A stretch of 22,128 nt of DNA, from contig WGCT01000460.1 of the NCBI GenBank assembly GCA_015493625.1, positions 1 through 22,128 of the forward strand, written 5' to 3'. The translations under genes were made by a program, and so were the position numbers. A model generated the notes under the pieces. It ran no database searches. It saw only the letters and a list, made by a program, of their open reading frames with translations, and had not been told where the DNA came from. Shown here piece by piece: positions 14,058 to 22,128 of this stretch. Position 1 is the stretch's first letter, and every line of letters begins with the position of its first letter. The stretch is from Draconibacterium sp. Lineage in GTDB: Bacteria; Bacteroidota; Bacteroidia; Bacteroidales; Prolixibacteraceae.

Positions 14058-16403
14058 TCACTCTGCCAGATTCCGGTACGCACTCCGAACCGAAACCACA
14101 AAACAATCTTTATAACCACGCTCAACAAGAATGTCGCGAATGGAATTTGCCTCTTCCTCGGTGGAAAAATATCCTACCTGATAATTGTAAACGCCATGAT
14201 CGAAGACAGCGACAATGCCATATTCCAACATAATATCTTTAATCTCAGAAAAATGCTTATTCTGATTTAAAGGCCTGGGTGTCGATTCTACCTGAACCCT
14301 GAAGATGGTTACAATCGAATCCTTTTCGGCAACTGGTTCCGGAACTTCCTCGCGCTCTACCTTCTCAATGTTTTTTTGCTCGGCACAATTCTCAAAGAAA
14401 TTGGCACTTAAAACATTCACATTTATTACATCGCCACTGTTGTAATCGCCTGGATTAAACTGTGAAGCAGTGTCGTTGCCCGCTTCAATTGACGTAATTC
14501 GAAACTCGGTACGCCTGTTTACTGCATGTTCTGCCTCGCTACATTTTACTCCGTCGCTGCAATGGTTTAACAGTTTCGACTCGCCATAACCTTTGGCAGT
14601 TAACCGCGACCTGTCGATACCCTGCGATACGATAAAGTCGACTGCCGCTTCTGCCCTTTTTTGCGATAAACGCAAATTGTATTCGGCCGGTGCCCGCGAG
14701 TCGGTGTACGACGACAATTCTGCCGAAATAGGGTAATTGTTCATTAACTTTACCAACTCGAGTAGTGGCTCTTTCGACTCCTCTTTTATGTTGTATTTAT
14801 CCAAATCGTAATAGATATTTTTTAGAATAAACACCTGATTCAACACCAGTTTTGTCAGCAGCAAATCGCGCTCTAAATAGGCCCGGCGAATATCTTTATT
14901 GGCTGTGGTTTGCATCGACATGCAGTCGTAAATATAACCCGATTTCATCGCCTTTACAATGTACCCGGTGTTGCGATCGACAAACGCCTCGAAATACCCT
15001 TTTTCGTCGGTTTTATAAATCTCGACCTGATTGGAAGTGAGATTAAACAGAAAAACAGTAGCGTCTAATATCGGCTTATTTAGTCCGAGTTCTTTTACAA
15101 ATCCACTGATTAAAAGGTTATTTCGTAAGTTTTTAAACGAATAGATATCGTCGGAACCTGCTCCGCCAGGACGGTTCGAACTAAACAGTCCGTCTCTTCC
15201 ATTTGCCTTCAGAACAATTCCAAAATCGTCGTACGACGAGTTAATAGGGCGCAAAAGATTCTCCGGCTCCGACCAAACACTGTCGACAAGTGTTGTCCGA
15301 TATATATCCAGTCCGCCAAATCCCAACCGGCCATCGGAAGAGAAATAGAGTGTGGAGTCGTTATACAGATGTGGAAAAACTTCGTTTTCGGAGGTGTTTA
15401 CCGTTGCGCCCAAATTTACCGGGTCGCTCCATTTGTCGCCTTCCATTTTACAGATGTACAAATCGGAACCGCCAAATCCTCCGGGCATATCCGACGAAAA
15501 GATAATTATCTGTCCGTCTTTACTCAAAGTTGGGTGAGCAACCGAATAGTCTTTGCTGTTCAGAAAAAACGGCTTATACTGAACTTTGCTCCCATCGGCA
15601 AGTTGAGCATAGTATATTTTCAACAGATAGGTTTGAGGTTTCCCTTTCTCCTTTTTGGCTTCTTTTGTTACCGTTTTGGTTACGTAAACCAGATGACCGT
15701 CTTCGGCAAAACTTGCCGGCCCGTCGTGGTAGGTCTGATTAAAATTCTTAGCCATCGACTTAGGTTCCGACATGGCATCCCAATAATTGTCAGTATATTC
15801 AGGCTCCGAATAGAACAGATTCAGGTAATTAAAACTGGTCCAGCCGTAGGTATTGTTATCGATTACATCGAACCGACGGTCGGAGGTAAAGACAACTCCA
15901 TCTTTGTAAAAGGCAGGACAGAAATCGGAATATTTCGAGTTGATGGTCGATACATTTTTTATATCGGCCATATCGGGAAGTGTAAGCCACTCTTTTACAT
16001 CGGTACAAAAACGAAGGTATTTTTCGGTTTCCAAACTATCGGGAGCATATTTTATAAACGTTTTAAAAGCTGCGGCAGCCTCATCGTATTCTCCCTGGCT
16101 TCGTAATGCCTGAGCGAGGTAAAAGTAGTTTATCGAATCGGCATTTTCATACTTCAGCACTTTTGCATACCATTTCCCTGCATTGACCACATCGTTGGTA
16201 AAACGGTAGCAGTTGGCCAATTTTTGTGTCGCCTCGAAACGCGTCTCTTTATCATCAGACTTTAACGCTTTCTTATAATAGGGTATGGCTTCGGAATAAT
16301 TAAAATATTCGTAGCGTCTATCTCCTTTTTTCAATTGGGCACTGGCTGCAAAACTGAAAAAAATTATAAAAATAAGACTATAGGTGATTTGTTGAATTTT
16401 CAT
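14058..16403 (-). CDS. OmpA-family protein with TPR, PD40 propeller, CRD and SPOR-like parts
   Basis: A 781-residue exported protein. A type I signal peptide (1-22, ending AASA before Q) has no lipobox cysteine. TPR helices follow at about 25-125, then a PD40/WD40-like propeller at about 150-425, with recurrent F-S-S-D/N and GG-x-D-I/L-Y blade motifs. A carboxypeptidase-regulatory-like beta domain is at about 430-500 (ISGFV to YIVKA). The OmpA_C peptidoglycan-binding domain is at about 520-637, with YTDSRAPAEYNLRLSQKRA and GYGES. The last part (about 698-775; FRVQV, YNYQVGYFSTEEEA) resembles a SPOR domain. The TPR-propeller-CRD-OmpA order is that of PorE of the type IX secretion apparatus, but PorE is a lipoprotein, and such proteins also occur as partners of PorP/SprF adhesin loci. 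The gene follows porP by 25 bases and is the last in its operon. It probably links outer-membrane partners to peptidoglycan. Confidence 0.9.
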   Translation of the reverse strand: MKIQQITYSLIFIIFFSFAASAQLKKGDRRYEYFNYSEAIPYYKKALKSDDKETRFEATQKLANCYRFTNDVVNAGKWYAKVLKYENADSINYFYLAQALRSQGEYDEAAAAFKTFIKYAPDSLETEKYLRFCTDVKEWLTLPDMADIKNVSTINSKYSDFCPAFYKDGVVFTSDRRFDVIDNNTYGWTSFNYLNLFYSEPEYTDNYWDAMSEPKSMAKNFNQTYHDGPASFAEDGHLVYVTKTVTKEAKKEKGKPQTYLLKIYYAQLADGSKVQYKPFFLNSKDYSVAHPTLSKDGQIIIFSSDMPGGFGGSDLYICKMEGDKWSDPVNLGATVNTSENEVFPHLYNDSTLYFSSDGRLGFGGLDIYRTTLVDSVWSEPENLLRPINSSYDDFGIVLKANGRDGLFSSNRPGGAGSDDIYSFKNLRNNLLISGFVKELGLNKPILDATVFLFNLTSNQVEIYKTDEKGYFEAFVDRNTGYIVKAMKSGYIYDCMSMQTTANKDIRRAYLERDLLLTKLVLNQVFILKNIYYDLDKYNIKEESKEPLLELVKLMNNYPISAELSSYTDSRAPAEYNLRLSQKRAEAAVDFIVSQGIDRSRLTAKGYGESKLLNHCSDGVKCSEAEHAVNRRTEFRITSIEAGNDTASQFNPGDYNSGDVINVNVLSANFFENCAEQKNIEKVEREEVPEPVAEKDSIVTIFRVQVESTPRPLNQNKHFSEIKDIMLEYGIVAVFDHGVYNYQVGYFSTEEEANSIRDILVERGYKDCFVVSVRSAYRNLAE

Positions 16404-16428
16404 TTTATCTGATTTTCAAGTTTTACAT

Positions 16429-17340
16429 TTAGAAATAACGCGGTGTTTTCATCCTCTTTTCTCTCGATATATCGAACCCGAGCCGAAACTCGTGCGACCC
16501 TTTATTATGAAGCTGAAGTTCGTTCATATATAAGTCGAAGGAGTATCCCAGACGTAAATAGTCGGTTATTCTGAACTCGGCAAGAAATGCAACGGTTTTT
16601 ATGGTGCGGTACGAAATACCGGCCCAGAATGTATTCCCAAATAGAAAGCTCGCATTAAAGTCCATCTGAAACGGAGCGTTCTTTACATATTTTGCCAGTA
16701 CCGAGGGGCGAAAAACAATTTTGTCGTTTAGCGGGATTGCCATCCCCGACATGGCATAAAAGTGACGCGCCAAACGCGAAAATGTAGTCTTACCGTTTAC
16801 CTCTCCTACTCCGTATTCGTTACCCAATAACTGTTTCGAGGAGAGCCCGGCATAAAATCGTCGCGACTGGTAGTAGATTCCGATATTCGCATCGGGAGTA
16901 ATCTTCTGCACATCCTGCGGATAGAACTCGTAATCGGGGAACTCGATCTTTATGGCTGCCCAGTCGAAATTGTAGTACTTTATTCCGGCCTGAATACCAA
17001 ATGAAAACCAGCCATTGTCGGTACGAATCCGGTACGAATAAGTTCCCATCACGCCCTGATTTATTGATGGACCAATGACATTTCGATAAACGTAACCACC
17101 AAGACCAACGTTGCTGTTCTTTATTAGTCCGTGAGCCGAAAGGGTTATTACCTTGGGAGCTCCGTCGATACCTACCCACTGGTAACGGTCTAAAATATCA
17201 ACCGTAAAAATCTCCCGGCTACCGGCATAAGCAGGGTTAACTACAAGTTTATTAAACATGTATTGCGTAAATAGCGGGTCTTGTTGGGCCGATACCGACA
17301 AGCTACCTAACAAGAGAATGGCCACTAATATCCTTTTCAT
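16429..17340 (-). CDS. PorP/SprF family type IX secretion outer-membrane protein
   Basis: An outer-membrane beta-barrel protein of 303 residues. The signal peptide (1-18, ending SVSA before QQD) is followed by the family hallmark QDPLFTQYMFNKLVVNPAYAGSR, and the rest is alternating aromatic beta strands ending in a terminal aromatic residue (RYF). SprF of Flavobacterium johnsoniae is required to deliver the adhesin SprB, encoded beside it; PorP is a core type IX component. Many Bacteroidota have several such paralogues, each beside a large adhesin, and this arrangement is repeated here. The start is ATG 17338-17340, giving a normal signal peptide. The frame is also open for 33 codons upstream, to an ATG at 17437-17439 one base past the adhesin stop; that extension would put a charged leader before the signal peptide and is not favoured. 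Confidence 0.92.
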   Translation of the reverse strand: MKRILVAILLLGSLSVSAQQDPLFTQYMFNKLVVNPAYAGSREIFTVDILDRYQWVGIDGAPKVITLSAHGLIKNSNVGLGGYVYRNVIGPSINQGVMGTYSYRIRTDNGWFSFGIQAGIKYYNFDWAAIKIEFPDYEFYPQDVQKITPDANIGIYYQSRRFYAGLSSKQLLGNEYGVGEVNGKTTFSRLARHFYAMSGMAIPLNDKIVFRPSVLAKYVKNAPFQMDFNASFLFGNTFWAGISYRTIKTVAFLAEFRITDYLRLGYSFDLYMNELQLHNKGSHEFRLGFDISREKRMKTPRYF

Positions 17341-17440
17341 ATTATTAATAATAAAATGTGCTTTATATCTCAAACCTGATGTTTCGTTTCTATGAGAAAC
17401 TCTTTCGTATGTTTTTTTCATAGTACTCATTTTTCTCATT
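17341..17440 (-). other. Adhesin-porP spacer with open leader frame and hairpin
   Basis: This 100-base spacer stays open in the porP frame from ATG 17437-17439. It contains a small hairpin (GTTTCT at 17386-17391, AGAAAC at 17395-17400) and no exact promoter box. It may be only a spacer, or it may encode a short leader that couples porP translation to the adhesin. Confidence 0.35.
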
Positions 17441-20400
17441 TTAATTACTTCCTTTAATTTGAACCCAACCTGAATATGACTTCACTCCTGTAAGTGTTAC
17501 TACAAAATAGTAAGTACCATCGGGAACTAACTTTCCGTTTTCATTGGTTCCAAACCAAGCAACATTTACATTATCGTAATGATGTAGCTCGATAACTTTA
17601 TCGCCCCAAATATTAAACAACTTAACAACATTGTCGGGAAATTTTTCAATTCCGCGAATGGCCCAGAAATCGTTGACTCCATCGCCATTAGGTGTAAATG
17701 CGTTATAAATACCTACCAAATCCTCTTCATCATCGTCAACAAAAACAGTTTTTGAATCGAATACAGAACAGCCGGTATTTATATCGGTCACTTCAACCTC
17801 GAATGTTGTTGTTGCCGAAAGATTTTCGGTTTCGGTGAATCCCGATTTATCGTTTTTCACAAGCGAAGCAGGCTCCCATTGATAATAATATCTGCCCGAC
17901 CCATTTTTAACACCAACACTTAATTCGGCTGAAGTATTTACATAGATGGTATCGTCCTCGCCGGCATCAATCAACAGTTCAGGATATATTGTCAGAATAA
18001 GTTCGTCGGTAATTGTGTCTGAGAAACAGGCACCTTCGCCAACAACTTCCATTCTTAGTACCACTTCACCGGTTTCGGCATCGCCCGGTACATAAGTTGG
18101 CGACAGCGTGGTTTCGTTTTCCAAAACTCCGCTACCGTTGGTTGTCCACAAAATGTAGCTAAATCGATAGGCAGAAGCACCAACTATCTGAACCGGCTGT
18201 TTAAAGCAGGTCGAAACATCGGGACCAGCACTTGCCTCGGGTTGTTTTAAAACACTCAGTCTCATAACATCAGAAACGGCGTTACACGCACCTCCCGGAT
18301 CATACGAAACCGTTAATTCCACAAATCCGTTAACAATGTCGCCCTGACTTGGAATATAAGTTGTATTTATAATTGACCTGTCGCTGAACCCTCCTGTTCC
18401 ACTTGTTGTCCAATAAACTTTCGCTCCTGCCACATCGATTGTTGCATCGGCCAAAGTATAATTCTGAATTCCGCAAATAGAAGCATCGGCACCGGCAAAT
18501 ATTGCAGGTTGCTTATCAATCGTCAAAATCATTGTATCTCGTGAATCGCCACAAGTACCACCCGACATTCCATGAATAATTAATTCAACTCTCCCCGAAT
18601 CGATATCTTGCTGACTTGGTGAATAGACGGGATTCAGAATATTCGGATTATCGAATGTTCCCGTGCCGGTTGTGAGCCATTCGAACGGAACAGTACTACT
18701 CGAGATTGTTCCGGCTAACTGGTACGAATCGGTTTCGCAAATTGTAGCGTCGTCACCGGCATTAACCGTTAATCCTGCTGAATTTGCCGTTATTGTAACA
18801 TTTTGGAAACAGAAGGCTGAATTACCGGAATCGTCTTCGATAATCCACTGAATACGACTCGTTCCTACATCGAATTCGTAAGTTAAGTCGGTAAGTTTTC
18901 CACTTGTTGTATTATCGGGATTAAATACAATGTATTGAATTGAATAGGCTCCTCCCGAACAGTTATCGATAATTGAAGGAGGAACAAGAGTTAAAGTAAC
19001 TTCGCAATCTCCCGGAGGGGTTGTAATATCCAAATCGGGATTACAGACAATCTCCGGCTTCTTATCATCAACAATGGTTACGTTAAAGTCGCAATTCGAA
19101 CTTTGACCACTGCTGTCCTCGGTAATAATATACTCAACATTTGTTGTTCCTTTTTCAAAAACATACCCGCTTACATCGTCGCTACCCGACACCACAGATC
19201 CATCAGGATTAGTAATATTCCAGGTTACTGATGCAGAACAGTTGCTGTTTGCCAAAAGTGGCGACAAACTACCGGCAGGCGATGTCCATGTACATTCTCC
19301 TGCATCTGTTCCATAAGTTACATCGGGCTGACAGACAAGTAACGGTGCTTCGGTGTCGGTTACTTCAACAGTAAAATTACAAAGAGCTGTATTTCCTGCT
19401 GCATCGGTTGCGGTATATTCAATCGGATATGTACCCACTGGTAGAATCGTTCCTAATGCAGGCCCTGCCGTTTGCGTAACAACAACTTCAGAACAGTTAT
19501 CGGTTGCAACCGGGATACTCCAGATTGCACCACTTTCGCACGAACCGCTAAACAGTCCAACCGTAAATGTTACTCCCGACGGACAATTAACAAACTCCGG
19601 CGAAACAGTATCGTTCACTGTAACGGTAATTGTACAGCTTACCGAATTTCCTGCTTTGTCGGTTGCTGTCCAGGTAACATCGGTTGTTCCAACGGGGAAA
19701 GTAGCTCCTTTTAAACTGTGTGGTATTCCCCACTCACCATAATCGTGAGCGAGATCAATATCGCCACAAGTTCCGCTGGCTGTTGCATCTAAACTGGTAT
19801 CGGGAATCCGGTAGCCACAAATGCCGGGTTCACTATCGAAAACAAATGTTTTAGTTGCCGGACAGTTTATTACTGAAACTCCGGCTATTTCAATTTGCAT
19901 CTCATCGGTTGCAACTGAACAAACTCCATCGGGTTGAATTGCAGTAAGTGTTACTGTAACTGTTCCCGCTTCGTTACTTCCCGGTATATAGGTTGGCGAT
20001 AAAGTATTCGCATTCTGAAGTGTACCGGTTCCGTTATGCGACCAGCTGTAACTATCGTAATCGTGCGCCTCGGCATCTAAAATTTGGTAACCTTCGCCCG
20101 AACAAACAACGGCATCGTTACCTGCATAAACCGAAGGACCTTTCCAGATACTCAATGTCATTTTATCACTTGAATCGCCACATGAACCATTTCCGGTTGC
20201 AGTAAGTGTAAGTTCAATCTGCCCATCGGCAATATCAGCGGCACTTGGAGTATAAACAGGAGTTAATATTGCATCGTTATCGAAACTTCCAGAGCCACTT
20301 GTTTCCCATTTAACAGAAGCGTATGCCGATGCAGTTGCCGACAAAGTATATCCGCCCTGCGATGAACAGATAATCGTATCAACACCGGCATCCACAACCG

Positions 20401-22128
20401 GCTCTCCGGTAAATGTCAATGTCATTGTCGATGTTGAATCGCCACAAGCATCGAGTCCAAATGCTTTTAATGAAAGCATTACACTTCCATTTGCAAAATC
20501 GGAACTGCTTGGTATATAGGTAGGATTCAATGCATTGAAATTATTAAACGCACCTGTTCCCGAAGTTGTCCACGCCAGACTATCGTAACTATATGCAGTT
20601 GCTCCGGTTAGAATAAAATTATCTCCTTCGCAAACAGCTTCGTCGGGTCCTGCATAAACTTCAGCACCAAACTTCAGTACAAGAATCATTTTGTCGTCAG
20701 CAATGCCACAACTTCCTTGTCCCTGACCAAATAAAAGAAGCTGTACCTGACCGTCACTAATATCGTCAGCACTTGGGAAATACGTTGCAGTTAAACTTGT
20801 TGCATCATCAAAAGTACCTGTTCCGTTCGACATCCAATAAATACTTGTTGTATTGGTTGCTGTCCCCTGTAATTGATAAAAATTATTACCACAAATTATT
20901 TCATCAGCCCCTGCATTAACAATTGGTGGTGGTACAATAAATAAAACCATCGATGATGTTGTATCGGTACAATTGCCTCGTGAATATGCAGTAACAGAAA
21001 GTGTAATTGGTACGATTGGCTGATTTGCTACATCTTCAACAGACGGCGTATAAGTTGGATTCGAAGCATATTTATTATTAAACGAACCACTTCCATTTGT
21101 TGCCCAGACTAAACTGTCGTAATTGGAAGAAGTAGCCCCGGTTAGGGTATAAGTATCGCCCATGCAAATTGTATCATTGTTTCCGGCAAATACACCGGCA
21201 CGCTGCCAAAGTGTAAGAACCATTTCGTCCATTGCAACGCCGCAACGTCCACTTCCGTAAGCTCGTAATGTAAGTTGAATTTGTCCATCCAACCAGTCGG
21301 CCTGACTTGGTGTATAAATTGCATTTAACAATCTTGAATCGCTAAAAACACCCGAACCACTGCTGCTCCACTGAACACTATCGTAATCGGCAGCAGTTCC
21401 TTGAAGAGTATAACTTCCATCGGTTGAACAAATTTCTGCATCTGCTCCGGCTCCTACAATCGGTCGGTCGGGATAATCTATCTGTAATAAAACGTCGCAA
21501 TCAACAGAATTTCCGGCATCGTCGGTTACAACAACGTTAACTATAATATCGCCATTAATAATTGTTCCTGAAGGAATACTTTGAGTGATTGTAACACTGC
21601 TTGTACAGTTATCTGCACCATCAATTACGAGTGCAGTTAAATCGGGAATTGTTGCCTGACAATTAACATCAGCAGTTAATACCTGTGTTCCCGGACAGGT
21701 GAATGTCGGAGCGGTGTCGTCGATGACTGTTACTGTAGTTGTACAGGTCGATGTATTTGTGCCGTCGTCGGCGGTTATTGTTACTGTTGTTACGCCGGTT
21801 GTTATTGTTGTTCCGGCTGCCGGACTTTGTGTTACCGTGACTCCGGTTGAACAGTTATTATTGATTACGGCGGTGGTAAAGTCGGGAACCTGTGCACTGC
21901 AACTGGCATCGGCACTTAATGTGACCGGTGCCGGGCAGTCGATTATCGGTGCAATATTATCTTCTATGGTTACCGTTGCCGTACAGGTACTTGTATTTCC
22001 TGAGTTGTCGGTTACGGTTAATACTACTGAGTTTGGTCCTGTGTTGCTGCAATCGAAATCTGCAACATCAATTGCCAAACTTGCTATTCCACAATTGTCG
22101 GTTGAACCGCCATCAACATCTTCGGCAC
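17441..22128 (-). CDS. Giant type IX-secreted repeat adhesin (5' end outside window)
   Basis: At least 1561 residues are in the window; the frame is open through the right edge, so the N terminus and signal peptide are missing. Reading from the N-terminal side: HYR-like modules with paired cysteines and T-A/V-T-D-x-x-G-N-x-x-x-C motifs (21461-22128); six Ig-like repeats of about 88 residues (19877-21460); about four further HYR-like modules (18776-19876); three more of the 88-residue repeats (17981-18775); one Ig/PKD-like module (about 17723-17980); and the C-terminal domain (17444-17719). The last has NAFTPNGDGVNDFW, FNIWGDKV and PDGTYYFVV, the gliding-motility-associated (type B) sorting signal for type IX secretion. 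Predicted to be a cell-surface or released adhesin; its target is unknown. It is the first gene of an operon with porP/sprF and the OmpA-family gene. Confidence 0.93.
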   Translation of the reverse strand, partial: AEDVDGGSTDNCGIASLAIDVADFDCSNTGPNSVVLTVTDNSGNTSTCTATVTIEDNIAPIIDCPAPVTLSADASCSAQVPDFTTAVINNNCSTGVTVTQSPAAGTTITTGVTTVTITADDGTNTSTCTTTVTVIDDTAPTFTCPGTQVLTADVNCQATIPDLTALVIDGADNCTSSVTITQSIPSGTIINGDIIVNVVVTDDAGNSVDCDVLLQIDYPDRPIVGAGADAEICSTDGSYTLQGTAADYDSVQWSSSGSGVFSDSRLLNAIYTPSQADWLDGQIQLTLRAYGSGRCGVAMDEMVLTLWQRAGVFAGNNDTICMGDTYTLTGATSSNYDSLVWATNGSGSFNNKYASNPTYTPSVEDVANQPIVPITLSVTAYSRGNCTDTTSSMVLFIVPPPIVNAGADEIICGNNFYQLQGTATNTTSIYWMSNGTGTFDDATSLTATYFPSADDISDGQVQLLLFGQGQGSCGIADDKMILVLKFGAEVYAGPDEAVCEGDNFILTGATAYSYDSLAWTTSGTGAFNNFNALNPTYIPSSSDFANGSVMLSLKAFGLDACGDSTSTMTLTFTGEPVVDAGVDTIICSSQGGYTLSATASAYASVKWETSGSGSFDNDAILTPVYTPSAADIADGQIELTLTATGNGSCGDSSDKMTLSIWKGPSVYAGNDAVVCSGEGYQILDAEAHDYDSYSWSHNGTGTLQNANTLSPTYIPGSNEAGTVTVTLTAIQPDGVCSVATDEMQIEIAGVSVINCPATKTFVFDSEPGICGYRIPDTSLDATASGTCGDIDLAHDYGEWGIPHSLKGATFPVGTTDVTWTATDKAGNSVSCTITVTVNDTVSPEFVNCPSGVTFTVGLFSGSCESGAIWSIPVATDNCSEVVVTQTAGPALGTILPVGTYPIEYTATDAAGNTALCNFTVEVTDTEAPLLVCQPDVTYGTDAGECTWTSPAGSLSPLLANSNCSASVTWNITNPDGSVVSGSDDVSGYVFEKGTTNVEYIITEDSSGQSSNCDFNVTIVDDKKPEIVCNPDLDITTPPGDCEVTLTLVPPSIIDNCSGGAYSIQYIVFNPDNTTSGKLTDLTYEFDVGTSRIQWIIEDDSGNSAFCFQNVTITANSAGLTVNAGDDATICETDSYQLAGTISSSTVPFEWLTTGTGTFDNPNILNPVYSPSQQDIDSGRVELIIHGMSGGTCGDSRDTMILTIDKQPAIFAGADASICGIQNYTLADATIDVAGAKVYWTTSGTGGFSDRSIINTTYIPSQGDIVNGFVELTVSYDPGGACNAVSDVMRLSVLKQPEASAGPDVSTCFKQPVQIVGASAYRFSYILWTTNGSGVLENETTLSPTYVPGDAETGEVVLRMEVVGEGACFSDTITDELILTIYPELLIDAGEDDTIYVNTSAELSVGVKNGSGRYYYQWEPASLVKNDKSGFTETENLSATTTFEVEVTDINTGCSVFDSKTVFVDDDEEDLVGIYNAFTPNGDGVNDFWAIRGIEKFPDNVVKLFNIWGDKVIELHHYDNVNVAWFGTNENGKLVPDGTYYFVVTLTGVKSYSGWVQIKGSN
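17981..18775 (-). repeat. Three tandem Ig-like adhesin repeats (second block)
   Basis: Three units of about 88 residues open with AG-D-A/V-x-x-x-C, continue with W-x-T-x-G-x-G and L-x-P-x-Y-x-P-x-x-x-D/A, and close with C-x-x-x-x-D-x-M/L-x-L-x-I/V. They match the units at 19877-21460 in pattern but are separated from them by HYR-like modules. The two cysteines per unit could form a disulfide. Confidence 0.85.
19877..21460 (-). repeat. Six tandem Ig-like adhesin repeats (first block)
   Basis: Six units of 86-91 residues, each opening with AG-x-D/N-x-x-x-C, a Y-D-S-x-x-W type core, G-S/T-G-x-F/L, P-x-Y-x-P, and closing with C-x-x-x-x-D/S-x-M. They are easily aligned as protein but clearly diverged as DNA, so there is no long exact nucleotide repeat. 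Each unit probably forms one beta-sandwich in a rod. Confidence 0.88.

Noticed and set aside
15369..16106. Plus-strand open frame of 245 codons
   Set aside because: It lies wholly inside the OmpA-family gene on the opposite strand, and its translation has no recognisable domain. The minus-strand gene has a signal peptide and several known domains.
19877..21460. CRISPR array or long DNA tandem repeat in the adhesin
   Set aside because: The periodicity of about 265 bases is at protein level; the DNA copies are diverged and there are no short identical repeats with spacers.

Overview
The window is a low-GC, densely coded stretch from a Bacteroidota genome, most like the Bacteroidales/Marinilabiliales group. 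The lineage is inferred from four things seen here: promoter boxes of the TAnnTTTG type and no Shine-Dalgarno sequences; a PorP/SprF protein; a giant adhesin with a gliding-motility-type (type IX secretion) C-terminal domain; and the rel-fur-purA and merR-M23-alaS neighbourhoods, which I recall as typical of the phylum. No tRNA, rRNA, CRISPR array or transposase gene was found.

Layout. 1-4445 is a housekeeping block: a terminator for a gene entering from the left, then on the minus strand a small MerR-type regulator and a membrane-anchored M23 peptidase, divergent from alaS (alanyl-tRNA synthetase) on the plus strand. 4446-4875 is non-coding and holds the most unusual DNA of the window: a roughly 195-bp, almost wholly palindromic MITE/REP-like element with 16-bp terminal inverted repeats. 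It lies inside an outer 14-bp perfect inverted repeat whose left copy forms the last sense codons of alaS. A strong bidirectional terminator follows.

4876-9110 (minus strand) carries rel (bifunctional ppGpp synthetase/hydrolase), a Fur-family regulator without the usual CxxC zinc motifs, and purA. A 17-bp perfect palindrome of PerR/Fur-box type lies just upstream of the fur promoter and suggests autoregulation. 9248-13649 (minus strand) is a tight operon, read in the order NUDIX hydrolase, glycosyltransferase, hddA, gmhA, hddC, gmhB. The last four genes form a complete route from sedoheptulose 7-phosphate to GDP-D-glycero-alpha-D-manno-heptose, an activated sugar for surface glycans.

14058-22128 (minus strand) is a type IX secretion surface-adhesin locus: a very large repeat adhesin that runs off the right edge, a PorP/SprF outer-membrane partner, and an OmpA-like protein with TPR, beta-propeller, carboxypeptidase-regulatory-like, OmpA and SPOR-like parts. 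A strong terminator closes it. The adhesin is presumably exported by the type IX machinery and attached with help from PorP/SprF, while the OmpA-like protein links the outer membrane to peptidoglycan. The heptose operon next door could supply glycans for the same surface, but nothing in the sequence proves that link.
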